From Sanghuangporus weigelae (Eukaryota; Basidiomycota; Agaricomycetes; Hymenochaetales; Hymenochaetaceae), in the NCBI GenBank assembly GCA_033182465.1, contig CP137324.1:1426001-1490000 (forward strand): DNA of 64,000 nt. The letters are read 5' to 3'. Under the pieces are notes generated by a model, which was not told the origin of the DNA, did not search any database, and saw only the letters and a list, made by a program, of their open reading frames with translations. The stretch's first letter is position 1; every line of letters starts with the position of its first letter. Made by a program: the position numbers and the translations under genes. This document shows, in pieces, positions 52,741 through 64,000 of this stretch.

Positions 52741-54189
52741 CTATCCGCTCTGCTCCATCCTAAAGCGCTTTCGAGGACCATCAGGCCCAAACTGGCCCCC
52801 ACTCTGGTTTTGCATGAATGCCGGGTTGAAATGACCTCCACCTCCCTGTGCATTAAATCCTCCTCGACCACCCATAGGAGCCATGCCCATTCCTATTCAG
52901 TCCGGTAAGATAACTGAAAGTATAACGGTGGTCGGAAAAAGAACGCTCACCCATACCACCCATCATGCCGCCTCTACCGCCACCAAAGTTACCGCCATTC
53001 ATCATCCCACCTCGTGGGCCCTGGGGGATCATCCCTCCACCTCTTCCAGCGAACGGCGGCACGTTCCCCCCAAACTGATTCGTCATTCCGGCCATCATAT
53101 TCATCATGTTCATTCCCGCCATATTCGGTACGCCAGGAAGAGCTGCGCCTCCTAACGGGCTCCCGCCGCGCATTATTCCGGGAGCGCCACCTCGTATTGC
53201 TGGTGCAGGAGGCACATTCTGATTGGTAATCTGATTCCCTCTGAAACGACCCGGCTGGTTCTGATTATGATGGCCTGCTCTTTGGTCGCGTGGAGGTGGT
53301 TCTATATAAATCCAGTAAATAACTATGCGGATCAATGGCAAACCATGAGCTTTACCTTTTGGTAAGGTACGGAACGGATTGCCCTGCGTTGATAAGCTGA
53401 GATTCGTGGATGCACGTCGGCCTTGAAAATCGCTGGACGGCAGGTCAGATGCTTGAAAAAGGGTCTAGAGACACAATCATACTTTTTGTCGAACCAGTTC
53501 TTCAGTAAAGTTGCATTTTCTGGACTATGGCACTCGATATATACAATCCTAGGATTTGTGGGTCAGCGAGGGAAACGATGCATCGTGGCGATGTTTCGTA
53601 CCCTTTGCTTTTTCCATTGACTTTATGTTCAGAGAAAGTGATATCCTTGAGCTCGATGTTTACACCTATACTCAAGGCGACTTGACGCAAGTCTTCATCC
53701 GTAGTCCACTTTAAAATAGAAACACGACATGAAAAACACTTCAGAATACATGCATAGGGAATAGAAACAAGGAGATAAACAGACCCAGTTCAATTCGCCA
53801 ACATAAAGAGCGTCCACGTTGGAATTGCCCGACATCGTTGTTCCCCCTGTGCCTATATTCCCATTCATCCCAGTATTACCCATGTTTGTACTGTTTAAAG
53901 CAGACTCTGAGCTGTTATTCGGAGTCCGTGATGTTTCACGGTCTCTGAATGTGTCTTGAGCACTGCCATCGGCTGGATCTTCTTCGCGGGGCCGCTTTTC
54001 GCCCACTAACGGTTCGTGGACTGGCGTTGGCGGCTCTTCCACAGTTTGCTGTTCGTATTCATTTGTGACCTAATGCATCCTGCGTCAATGAACTCATAGA
54101 TCATGCACAACTTAGTAACATACCTCAGGACCCATCGCAGAGCTAAAGCCATCGTCTTCGCCGTAGATATCGAAGTCGTCTTCTGGCAT
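52741..54189 (-). CDS. CFIm68/CPSF6-like RRM protein
   Basis: Subunit of the pre-mRNA cleavage factor Im type, which binds upstream of poly(A) sites in the nucleus. Seven exons (54189-54124, 54069-53785, 53708-53602, 53548-53483, 53432-53356, 53301-52951, 52892-52741) encode 367 aa. Acidic start [15 protein letters not shown]. One [19 protein letters not shown] (RNP2 with the CFIm WW), VNGKSKGIVYIE (RNP1), [28 protein letters not shown]. Then a long Gly/Met/Pro-rich tail ([22 protein letters not shown]) ending basic, [10 protein letters not shown]. Human CFIm68 has an RS-type tail; here it is replaced by Gly/Met repeats. Confidence 0.88.
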
Positions 54190-54777
54190 CGTAATGACTC
54201 ACTGCGGTTCGAAACTTAAAGAACAAATAGAGTGATAGGTGGCTGTAAAAACTTCGTTGTTGAAGCAGCTAAAGAGGACAGGAGAGCAATCGGATTTCTC
54301 TGATAATCTGAGTACTGCAACGACCGTACGACAGCAGAGATTAGAGTCAGAAAAAATCGGTACATGCATGACACCCTTAGAGGTACAGGGAAATACACGA
54401 CAAGGCACGTACATGAAATGAGTTCAACGACAAGAGATGATACAAAACGTATGAGCTGCTCCAACTGATATTTACCGTCGTATCCCGCTGCCTAGCGATT
54501 TGACTATGGTGATGGTGGTTGAAGGTGGTTGAAGGTGGAGAAGAAAGAACGCTTGTTCGTTCAACTCGCACGCCTAGACGCTTGCGGGATAGCACGTGAT
54601 GTTTCTCACGCCTTTGATTCGAGCATCTTCCGAGCCGATAGCCGACTCGGAGGGCTCCTTGGCCACAGCCGTCTTGGCCACAGCCGTGCCACAACCTGCT
54701 TCAGCCAAAAAGCCATCTTTAGGATAGCTTATATCCGCAAGAGAGCTTTTGAATCTACTGGCGAACAAAGATAAGCA
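54190..54777. promoter_or_regulatory. divergent promoter with short repeats
   Basis: 588 bp between two divergent genes. It contains a tandem 15-mer CTTGGCCACAGCCGT (54658-54672, 54673-54687) and GGTGGTTGAA repeats near 54512-54535. No gene recognised. Confidence 0.5.
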
Positions 54778-57008
54778 ATGGCAGGTGCGAACTACATGGG
54801 AGGAAGAAGGTGCGGCGGAGTTATACATATCGTACTTGTTTGTCTGCAGGTCGTCAACAAATCGGTACTTTGCACAGAAATTCTGCTAGGGCGAGGACAA
54901 AAGATGCCACAGGACGAGCGCAAAAAAGTCACTTCATGAAACAAAGGCATCAGATCCTTGCTCGTGGACTACGGAATCACAATCTAGATGATAAGGATTA
55001 TCGTCCCACTCAGAGTGGACGTATCGAGGAAATCGGGTTTGCGCATGCTAAAATGGATCTCCAACAAATCGGAATACCAACAAGGTCTTCCGTACAAGCG
55101 AGAGTACCCGCGTCTCGTCTGCTATCAAGCTCCAGTCCTAGTTCAAGCAAGCAAATTTTGGTCAAGCGCTCAAAGGTACTAGAAGATCTGGACATCAACG
55201 AGCGTATGTGAGGGACACGCATATATACACGTATTTGCTGAATAAACACTAGCTTCTGGTTTAAAGGCCACTATGCAGCGCATTCTTTTGCAGCCAGACC
55301 TCGCTGGTCTGAGCCGCCTCAGTGTTAGATTTCCCCCACGAGAAAATAGCGAGTCGTCGGGCCACCCGAGGAAAAAGCAGGTCAGTTGCTTTTTCTTCGA
55401 ATTTGCCGTTGTGTACTAATGCGATTGGATGCTTAGAAGGCTTGCGAAGACACTTCAACTGACTCCTCTTCATCTTTTCGCTACGATTCCCCGACAAGGA
55501 TGGGCAATTCCCAACGACTGCAGGCACTAACCAGGCAGCAGACTCTGATGAAGTCGGACGATGATCAATCCTACTCTGATGTACATTCTTCTGCTCACTC
55601 GTCATCTGCCCTCGCTGAAAAGTCAGCTGTTGGACACGATTCTTTTGGGTCCTCTCTAGACCGACTTTCTATTATGCAGGAAGCTGGCTCCAGCTCTAGT
55701 TATCCGGACTCTGGCTTCTCGGAACTCCCGTTCTCTGATATTGGAGACAAAGAACATTCGCAAAGCCGACCTGATCTGCAAACACACTATGCATCCGATG
55801 CTGAAAGCAGACCCGAAGTACCTCTGGGTCCAGGTGTTCCCTCTGCTTGTGGTTCCTCTTCCTCTGAACAATCATCTCGTAAAGTGCTGAAAGGCCGGAC
55901 TCCGCAGGGGCATGTACAGGACAACTCATCTCGGCATAATACGATTGGCCGTCACTCTGCATCTCATGGATCGACCCGAGCTCGTATGATCACAGTTTTG
56001 AATCCCGAAGACACCAACAACTGGTTTGCTCTCGATAACACCTCTATCGCTCGACTCGCTTCCAAGCGCTCCTCTGAGCATTCTGCTGACGACAAGGAGA
56101 GTTGTCGCTACGGTGTTGGGTATGTACCATCAGACCCGAACATCGAATACAAGCCTTTCGTACCGCTGTCGATGATGCTTCCTTCCTACTCTGACGAAGA
56201 GTTTGATGACAGTGTCGAGGAAAACGCATTAGACTCGCCTATGGACATCGATGCCATATGTACCGAGATGGACAATCCTGCGATGGATGAGATAGAGTTT
56301 GCCGCAAGGTCGGATCCTGCGACGAACGTTGATACCGAAATCAGCAGTATGGAAGAATACACGCTGGAGGAGGAACGTATGGAACAAATGCTTTCGGAGA
56401 TGGAAGACTCGTTTAATGAAGGATGCGTGAAGACCAGTGTATCTCCTTACCGTATTAGTCGGTCCAGAACGAACCAGTTCGCCTTTCCGATACCAACCCG
56501 AAGTTTCGCTACTTCACCCATCCGCAGGTTGTCGTCGACACGCCGTTCTCGTTTCTCGCTTCCAACCGAATACAGCGTTTCCAGCATCCTCGCCAGTAAC
56601 AGCGGGAGAGTTCAAGATCTGCCTGACTCCTCCAAGGAAGCCGTATTGATACGCTCTGAGGACTCTGGCTCCGTCTTGTCGAAATCTCCTCTTCCCTTCA
56701 CTGGTACTCCTCGACGAAGCGACAGTAGGTCTATTACTGATGAATTAATTTATCTCGCCAACTACTCTGTACATCCAGATTCGACTAATCACACTGACGT
56801 CCAGTATACTGAGAAAGCATTTCCTACTACATCGCTTTCGGCTACTCTTATCGCCAATCCTCCTGACGTCAATCTTGCCCCTTTGACAGACCCACTTCAA
56901 GGCAAACTTCCCACACCGCATACCGCTGAGGAATCGGTCGCGACACTGCGAGTAATCGACGGCCCGGATCTTTTTGCCGGTGACGAAGGTGATGATAGCG
57001 ACGATTGA
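54778..57008 (+). CDS. Ser-rich, largely disordered protein of unknown function (686 aa)
   Basis: Exons 54778-54784, 54850-55203, 55253-55380 and 55437-57008. The tiny first exon (ATGGCAG) is inferred because it alone gives an in-frame start, MAGRQQIGTLHRNSARAR. The N-terminal ~180 residues are basic, with LEDLDINEPSGLKATMQRIL bridging exons 2 and 3. The remainder is Ser/Asp/Glu/Pro-rich and low complexity with short ordered islands (GVGYVPSDPNIEYKPFVPLS; YTLEEERMEQMLSEMEDSF) and an acidic end GDEGDDSDD. No catalytic motif or membrane segment. Composition suggests a regulated nuclear or cell-cycle protein with many phosphorylation sites; that is inference. Confidence 0.7.
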
Positions 57009-57193
57009 ATGGAAATGCCGCTCTTGCACAAACGTGTTATGTATACTCTAAATTATAAACTAATCGCATGCTATATTCCACATAAATGATACAATGTCGA
57101 GCAGGGAACTCTTCTATGAATGCTACGAATGAGAAAGCGAGAATAAAGGGACAGGATACAGATAAGTGGTATAAGTCAAGCAGTCACCTTGAG

Positions 57194-60100
57194 TTAATGC
57201 GCGTCACCCTGCTCGGCGCGTTTCTTTGCGCTAGCAAACGCTTCACGACACTGATAATGCGTCACTTCACCTCGCGGAGCGTGCACTGCGATGACGCTGC
57301 TTGCTCCGAGCCTCTTATGGCATTGAGAGCACCTATCAGAGAAACCGTAGCGACTATTTAGGTCATAATGAATCCAAACCAAAGGAAAACGCACATCCGT
57401 GAATCAATCACTCTTACTCTTCGACTCTGTAGCGTCATCAACCGTCGCCCTACTTGGTCGTTATGGCTCTTCCGAATTTCTCGCACGACCTTCGTATCAA
57501 ATATCGGTGCACGCGCAGCGTCAAAAAGGAAAGTGCGAACGTCCTGGGCAGGCACAAGTGGTGGAAGAAGTCGAAGCGTCTCCAGAGTGTCCAGGTGTGG
57601 ACTTTGTCTGCTAATAAGCTCGAGGGCTGGTTTCAGCAGGTTCGTAGGCTGCTGCGTCCTTTGCATGTTCGAGGAGGGCTCCAGGTAGATCTTTAGCAGA
57701 GACAGAAAGATGTCCTGTGTCGGAGAATTAGGCATGTAAATGCTCTTGCAGTACCTTCGCAAGAAGCATAGAAAGAGTAAGAGGGATATACGGAAAGGTA
57801 CATTGGATTGCTTACTCCTCTGCCTTCTTGTAATCCGCCAAACGGTAAACGTAGATCTCCAGAGCATTCACATGCCTGCCCAAACGCCCCAAGAGAACAG
57901 CCCTCGATTCAAACATTTCTGTAACACGTGCATTTCATGAGATGCGGCTGAAGAAAATCACTAAAAATACCTTCAGAGGGCAATAGTGCGAACAATCGAT
58001 CCACTCTGTACACCTCCGAAGACTGAATAAATCTGAGAAACTTGTCGTATGTTTCATGATATGCATCTAGTTTCCATGCATGACATCAGTAAACATTCTT
58101 GTTCTCTCAAGTAGAGGACAGACCTTCACGTCCATTCTTGCGCGAATCCAAAGCCATTTCGAGATAAAGCTCCGCTAGGCGATCATGAAACAACGGCGAC
58201 ATTTCTTCTCGCTCCTTAATCAAGTACTCAAGATACCTTGCGCACAACCCAGGATTAAGTTCTTCCTCGAGGAAATCTGCAACCTTGGATCGCGGTAACT
58301 CCACAATCTCAGCAGTAAATATCTGAAAAACGGAGCATTCATCAGTACCTGTTTTGCAACAGATGATGGCAGAAGCTTACATCATAAACGGCATCTGGTT
58401 TATGTTGATGTATCCAACGCGTCGCCTCGAATATCTGGTCAAGATACTCAGGACCAAGATTTTGCACATATGAAACAGTCGGTCGGATCTTCTCTTCTGT
58501 GTCTGATTCTTTTTCGCTCAAACTGGTTCGGCTTCAATGCGCCATTATCAAGTTGATAAAGTAAAACAGAAACCTACCGGCGTAACAGTCCCAAAGCCTT
58601 CTCGTGCATTTTCTTCCCCCTATACAAAGAAATCAACTCTGAATATTTCTGGCAATGATGAAAGTATTAGCCTTTATTCGAACCGACCAACAACACTATG
58701 CTCACCTCCCGCTCCATGAGAACGTTCTCGACCTCTGTAACTTCACACCAGTTTGGCAGGCTGCACAACGGTCCGATCAACCCAGGTCGTACAACTAGAT
58801 AAGCTTTGAAAAGTGCAGTGTCGACAATTTGCGCGAAACGGATCAGTTCTTCCGGAGTCAACGACGTTAAAGGCACGCTCGGAAGAGCAAGCAGGTCCTC
58901 TACAGACGTTTCTGATAGAGACGGAAACTGGTGGGATTGAGCGGGAGTGATATGCAAGACATTCAGTGCATGTCCGATCCGAGGACGTCTGTCCGGAAGG
59001 TAACGCAAAAGAGCCTCCACGGAACGCGGGAATGTATCTTAAAACCCTTTGAGTTCGCGCCGAAGAGCGAAAGTATGGATAAGTAAGAAACTCACCAGCA
59101 GTTTTCGATTTTTCTTTCGTTCGGCCTCGAAGGGAAACTCTATCCTCATCCCTCTCTACACTGCTGCTCACTCCAGAAGCCCTCGTATCCAATGTGCCTT
59201 TCCTTCGAGCACGCAGAGAACGTATCGAGCCTGCTGGTGATGGGGTCCGAGCAACTGGGGAGGTTCCACTTCCTGGTTCCTTCTGTTCAGACTGCACGGA
59301 GGTAGCCTTCGGCTTAGGTTCTGGACCTCCAAAAAGTGGTATCCATCGATCTGACGGGACATGCAGACGACCAGATACGACATCTGGGTAGAGAGCGACG
59401 ACCTTCGCAGGATTGATATCCAGTTGAATGAACGTAGTTAATGCACTGTCGAAGTCTCCCTTCTTGAACTGGGATACCGCATTGAGAGCGCGTATTCTTG
59501 CCGTCCGAGATGTCTTCAATGTTCAAAATTGGTTACGATTCGTGATAAAAATAGAAATGAAGATCAACCTTATCAGGTAGGGTAGCTTCTTCAATAGTCT
59601 CTAGCAAGGCGAGAGCTTCCGTGTATCTCTCCTCTTCGACGAGGTCATCTATCTGTTCTCCCCATGCTTTCATCCGAAAGACCCAAATTGCACTGCCTTC
59701 CGTCGATGCTGCAGTTCGATCCACGGGTGTCGATACAGCATAAACTGGCGCCTTTGCAGAAGGCGAAGGTGCCAACAACCGCAATGAGGATAATGATGGC
59801 GCAGAGCTGGGTAGAAGCGTAAATTGGACAGGTTGCTGATTTATCGCTGAATGAATTTGCAGCACTGGAGCTTGCACAAATCCAGATGGTCCTATCGGAG
59901 CCGTATTGGTGGGATCAAGAGCGGAGGCCGAGATACTGCCTGCAGATTGCACTGACAGTACGTAGGGCTTTACATAGGCTAACATCGAAAGTCAAAACAC
60001 TGCTCAAGCACGATTTCTGTGCAACCAGTTACGCTTACCGATATCCTCAGGAGGTGCATTCCATAGTAAACTGTTTTGAGAGGCCTTTCCATCCATACCA

Positions 60101-61101
60101 AAAAAGAAACCTACGCCTGAGCAAGGTATATTATGAACGAACTGGACCGGTCCATAGAGTCACGTATATCGTACCATCTCTTGGTATCAGGACTTCGTCT
60201 CCGACAATGACCGCCATCGGCTTAGCTTTTGCCGCGAGACCCAGGGACATATATCCGCCAAGTCCAGAAAGAGAGCTCATACCATAACCGCCAGAGCTCG
60301 TCGATGTAGGCACGTTCACAGGCATCGTCAGTTCCGCGGCAGTCATGGTTTCGAGGTAAAATAGAACGTGATCCGAAGCAGTATAAGCCAAGCATAGAAC
60401 ATTGGGTTTTAAAAACGCAATGACCCTAGCTGAATGCGGTAGAGAAGCTTCCTGAGATCAAATAGCTCAGTGATCAATAGCCTTGAGCACGAGTTTGGTC
60501 ACCTTGACTTCCTGAGCTTCTCCGTCCTTCCACGAATATACAACCATCTTCCTCTGAGCGCCGACAACCAAATATGTCACGAGTGTAGGGATCCCTGGCG
60601 CACTTGTGCCTCCCACATCGGCGAACGATTGCACTTTTCCATCTACCGATACACTCTCAACGGTTGAAGAAACAGCGAACGAGAACGCTTTTCGCGATTG
60701 CGGGAGTGGCGTAGGAGGAACGAGATCCGGAAACGGGTAAAGCGTCACAACCGAGTCTAAATATAAAGTTGGATGATTTCTATATGCCTGCTTTATTGTC
60801 ACAGACCTGAAAGAGCAACGACCGAGTTTATGTCCTTGATATACCCAACTTGCTCTACGGGTCTTTTGCCCAAGTTCTTGGTTGTGACAAGAGTAGCTTT
60901 CAAGCTATTGTCGTCTTCATGATCTATATTATAAATGTGCAGGTTCCCGACAGCGGTCCCAAGAAACAGCCTATCACCTGTCATTCAATGAGTTCGCAAC
61001 GTTCCATGAAACGAAGACCAATTCATACCATGGACTGCCAACGATTCTATCTTCTCTTTAATTCCGCCTACAACGGAGGCTGCTTCGTAAAAGGGTCTCA
61101 T
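57194..61101 (-). CDS. VPS39: VPS39/VAM6, HOPS complex subunit
   Basis: HOPS tethers late endosomes, autophagosomes and vacuoles and bridges Rab7/Ypt7. More than ten exons on minus. Start MRPFYEAASVVGGIKEKIES, then a citron-homology (CNH) beta-propeller: GDRLFLGTAVGNLHIYNIDH, DSVVTLYPFPDL, VTYLVVGAQRKMVVYSWKDG, LCLAYTASDHVLFYLETM, VAVKPY-type strands. Helical repeats follow: LVEEERYTEALALLETIEE, VEALLRYLPDR, LISLYRGKKMHEKALGLLR (VPS39 domain 1), IVELPRSKVADFLEEELNP, YLEYLIKEREEMSPLFHDRL. The C-terminal zinc region CSQCHKRLG...VTHYQC (VPS39 domain 2) ends at 57194. A Ser/Arg-rich insert (KGTLDTRASG) lies before the TPR-like region. Confidence 0.92.
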
Positions 61102-61247
61102 TTTTCTTCATAGCATTGTCCGTTTGTGGTTCCGTTGAGGCGCACAAGCTTGAGTATAACAGTAATTGCACTGTCTTGCAGTGCCCAGTGCCAATGAACG
61201 AGTAGTAGTAACGTGACGATTCGACCGTGTTTACCGAATCACGTGAA

Positions 61248-62392
61248 GTGGTGACTTAGATGAGATTGCGTGCCCAGTCGGAGTTTGAAATCTATCCAAA
61301 TTTAGTAAGTTGCGCCGATCATTGTGTCTCACTTTCCACACAATATGTGGATATTGAGTTCCGACTTCCACAGAGCCCTCACAACACAGAATTGTAAATC
61401 AGGACTGACATATATAGACAATGGTGAATAGTAAGAGGAGATTTTCAACTGAATAACTTAACAACAGCTCAAAATAGGTAGATTACCTTGAATAAATGAG
61501 AGATACTTGAATATGCATAACTTTGCTTTCTTGTATCTCTCTGAATTCTTCAGATATTTGGATGATTTAAAGTATAGAGTCATCAGGGGAACCAAGAGTA
61601 TCTATTTCGCTGTCCTTTTCTTCAATCAAATGAATGAGGGAGTGGTGTTTTGCCATCATATTTTGCAAGGCTATCTGACCAGAAAAACTCAATAATAATA
61701 GTTAGCATCTATTTTTCATCATTAAGATGATTAAAAATACTTGTTAAATCAGTCTGAGCCATCTTCAAAGCAATTAGAAGTGTTGTGCTATTTGAGCCAG
61801 CAATTCTGCATTTTCGCTTTTTGGTTTTGGTGTCACGTGATCACAAAACTCTATCTCGGGCCAGTTTTTGTGCACTGGCTCTTCCTCCACAAACTATTGT
61901 TGAGCACTTCCAAAAGTGAATGGTTGTATTTGAGTTGTGTATTAGATCATAAATGCACAGAAAATTGAAGTGGAAATTCAAAATTGAAAAGAAAACAGAG
62001 AGTAATTGCAGTTGAAACAGCATATATGCAGATTTACTCCATGAATTCTTGGATTTACACCAGAGTTTCACCACATACCTAAATTCTATTCAATTTTGAA
62101 GATTTTTTACAAAAAAAATTTTGTAGAAGTTGCTCTGTTCTTGATATGTGCTCAAGAAATCGGCTGTTCTCCTTGAATTTTTGGCAAATTTTTTATATTT
62201 TTTGATATTTGTATTCAACATTATAAAACACATTTTTGAGGCATTTTTACATATTTTTTCTTCAGTTGTGGAAGCCATGAAAGGCCTTTGAATGCAAAAA
62301 TAAAAAGTGAGACACAAAAATCCGCGCGTCGATCACAAATGATGCTTAAGCGAGCCGTGGGAAAGGCACGTAAATCATATAGGCGGTGCCAG
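61248..62392 (+). repeat. AT-rich 1.15-kb element, copy 2
   Basis: Aligns with 41373-42528 in the same orientation over nearly its whole length with scattered substitutions and small indels. The right inverted repeat is kept (AGGCGGTGCCA); the left one is eroded. An 11-bp direct repeat TCACGTGAAGT (61239-61249 and 62393-62403) brackets it. A 10-11-bp duplication would fit a Mutator-like non-autonomous element. It lies just upstream of VPS39. Confidence 0.7.
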
Positions 62393-62403
62393 TCACGTGA
62401 AGT

Positions 62404-62697
62404 TCTTAGTTTGCGTGCGACATCTACTTTCCGCGTCTAACTTCAACTTCGAGTTGAAACATACCACGACGTTTATTCTAGATCAGAACCTGGCGTATCT
62501 GGTCAAGGTAGGACAGATTCTCACAGAGGTATCGATCATTCAAATGTTTCATTCAGTAACAGGTATTCTCCAAAAAGTGATACGCTTTGGCTAATTTTAC
62601 AATTCAAGTACAAGCGATAACGCAAACGCGTAATGCACGGAAAGGCATAGCTCCCAGTGCATTTCAGGCCGTCTTTGAGGCTGTGAGTTCTCTCAAG
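62404..62697. other. spacer downstream of oxygenase 8
   Basis: About 290 bp between the AT-rich element and the oxygenase 8 stop codon. Nothing recognised. Confidence 0.4.
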
Positions 62698-63943
62698 TTA
62701 AATAATATGCGGTTTGTGCTCCATTCCCCGACTTGCACGGTACGTCTCGGGTCCCTGAATCAATTTCGATCAGTACAGGTCTCGCGTCGCGTCGCGACTG
62801 AAGTGCTTACCGTTCTGTTCTTAAGCCTGGTGTACTTCATTCTTCTGGTATACCATTCTCCCTGAGTCACGTTTGGATCATATCTAGCCCGGTCATCGGG
62901 AGTCATACGAGACAGTGCTTCTTTTACTACCGGACTTTCCTTCAATGCACGAAGACGCACACTACTTCCGGGCCGCGAGAAGAAAACGACTGACCAACGC
63001 GTATGCGTGGCTTGAGTGCCCGGAGGAGGCACGATTCTGTGCATGTTTGAACGAATTATGCCTCCAGAGAACAGAGAAAGTGCGTCTCCGGCGTTGCAAA
63101 TGGCATGCCCAGGGATCGGACGGACATACTGCCAGTCTGGGCTATTCGGAGGAAGGACTTGTAGGCCGCCAAGCCTATTGTGCAGGAACGAAAGCGAGCC
63201 GAAGTCTGTGTGAGCGCCCAGGGCCACCTTGTCCTTGTCGATTGGACCGCTGCCAGTATCGGTATGCTTAGGCGGACTCCTAATGCAACGGGCTTCGGAA
63301 CCGCTGTGCTCTTCTAGCGAATGAAGTTCATGAAGTGTGCCAGCGGGCAACTCGAGCTTCTTTTCAAATACCGAGAATATCGTGTCAATAACGGCGAGCG
63401 ATTTACGGACAAAAGGGGTGATGGTTGGTTCCATTCGAGCGACAACTGTGGACGGATATGTGCGGTGTACAACCTTCGGATATGCAAGCGCATCTTCCTT
63501 CGAGATGTTGATGAATTCGACGTTATCGGGGCTTCCATGCTCATTCGTAGCGATCGTACCCAGCGCCTTGTATCTTTGGTAACAAGTTAGAGCCATTCCG
63601 GTCATCAGCTAGGAGACGCTGTTACCCAAAGGATTTTCCATCGTCGCCTTGCTCGAACTTCATTTTCTCCTCAAGAGGGAGGTCCATAGTCTCAGCTCCC
63701 ATATCAAACATACCCTCAACTTCCTTATCAGCGCCATGGTTCTTCAGGCTGTCGTCTTTTCTTGAGTAGCATCTAGGTGCGATTCAGAAAGGACGCTTAC
63801 TACCAGAAGCCGAGCTCTGTCGCTGCCTTCCAGAGCTTGTCGATTTCTTCTAGATCTCCTGCCTTCACGAGTTCATAGTCGATGACCAAGAGAGGGTGAG
63901 TTTTGATATTGTCGGGAAACGGAGGTAGCGTTAGACCAGGCAT
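62698..63943 (-). CDS. 2-oxoglutarate/Fe(II) oxygenase 8
   Basis: Exons 63943-63801, 63748-63626, 63573-62811 and 62754-62698, 361 aa. Start MPGLTLPPFPDNIKTHPLL. Iron ligands GAHTDFGSLSF and SNMHRIVPPPG, RWSVVFF for the co-substrate. Same exon lengths as the plus-strand array, yet inverted and separated by five housekeeping genes, so it left the array before or during its expansion. It shares SVVFFSRPG features with copy 3. Last intron is GT-AG (ACG|GTAAGC). A TTTATATTG element lies about 20 bp before the ATG. Confidence 0.9.
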
Positions 63944-64000
63944 GAATTTAGCAATATAAACAGAAGAGTCGTTGTACTCGATTTCGGCAAGCTCATGATC

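Overview
The window reads as nuclear DNA of a filamentous basidiomycete, most likely an Agaricomycete. Genes are dense and split by many introns of about 50 bp. A tnp2-type DNA transposon, a chromodomain Ty3/gypsy element, a Crinkler-type gene, NACHT-WD40 debris and Ure2p-like glutathione S-transferase relics are all typical of that group. The species cannot be named from the sequence.

Layout. 1-2.4 kb: the 5' part of a DENND6-like Rab regulator (minus) diverges from casein kinase 2 beta (plus). 3.1-6.2 kb: two tandem 2-oxoglutarate/Fe(II) oxygenase genes. 6.3-9.6 kb: decayed GST genes. 9826-32021: one 22.2 kb nested insertion flanked by a 3-bp AAT duplication. The outer shell is a CACTA-like (tnp2) transposon with an apparently intact 443-aa companion gene on plus and a broken transposase gene on minus. 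The transposase gene is cut twice by a GC-rich repeat element (TGTAG...CTACA ends, GCGG flanks). The second GC-rich copy is itself cut by a young chromovirus with identical 1512-bp LTRs, five or more sense ORFs and a spliced antisense membrane-protein gene. 32.8-47.3 kb: the oxygenase array resumes with four intact copies and one broken copy. Between the copies lie POP5 exon fragments, an Argonaute PIWI fragment, a NACHT-WD40 fragment, AT-rich repeats and a Crinkler/kinase-like gene. 47.6-61.1 kb: conserved housekeeping genes, namely POP5, a biotin-type alpha-oxoamine synthase, a GUP1-type MBOAT acyltransferase, a CFIm68-like pre-mRNA 3'-end factor, a disordered protein of unknown role and VPS39. 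61.2-62.4 kb: a second copy of the AT-rich repeat. 62.7-63.9 kb: an eighth oxygenase gene, on minus.

How it fits together. The housekeeping genes work in separate processes: Rab and vacuole traffic, CK2 signalling, RNase P/MRP, biotin, membrane lipid and mRNA 3' ends. They frame a young, unstable segment. Seven complete oxygenase models share one four-exon plan: exons 1, 2 and 4 are always 143, 123 and 57 nt, exon 3 is 760 or 763 nt, and the proteins are 360-361 aa. Four promoters share a TATAAAAA box about 66 nt before the ATG. Pieces of POP5 exon 2 lie upstream of two copies, which suggests the array grew by duplicating an oxygenase-POP5 junction.

The most novel object is the chromovirus. 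It carries a probable self-priming signal (first nucleotides of the transcript complementary to the PBS), a G GGA AAA slippery heptamer at the gag end with the pol frame open across it, extra ORFs before gag and after pol, an ORF in U3, and an 88-aa single-pass membrane protein encoded antisense across a 49-nt intron.
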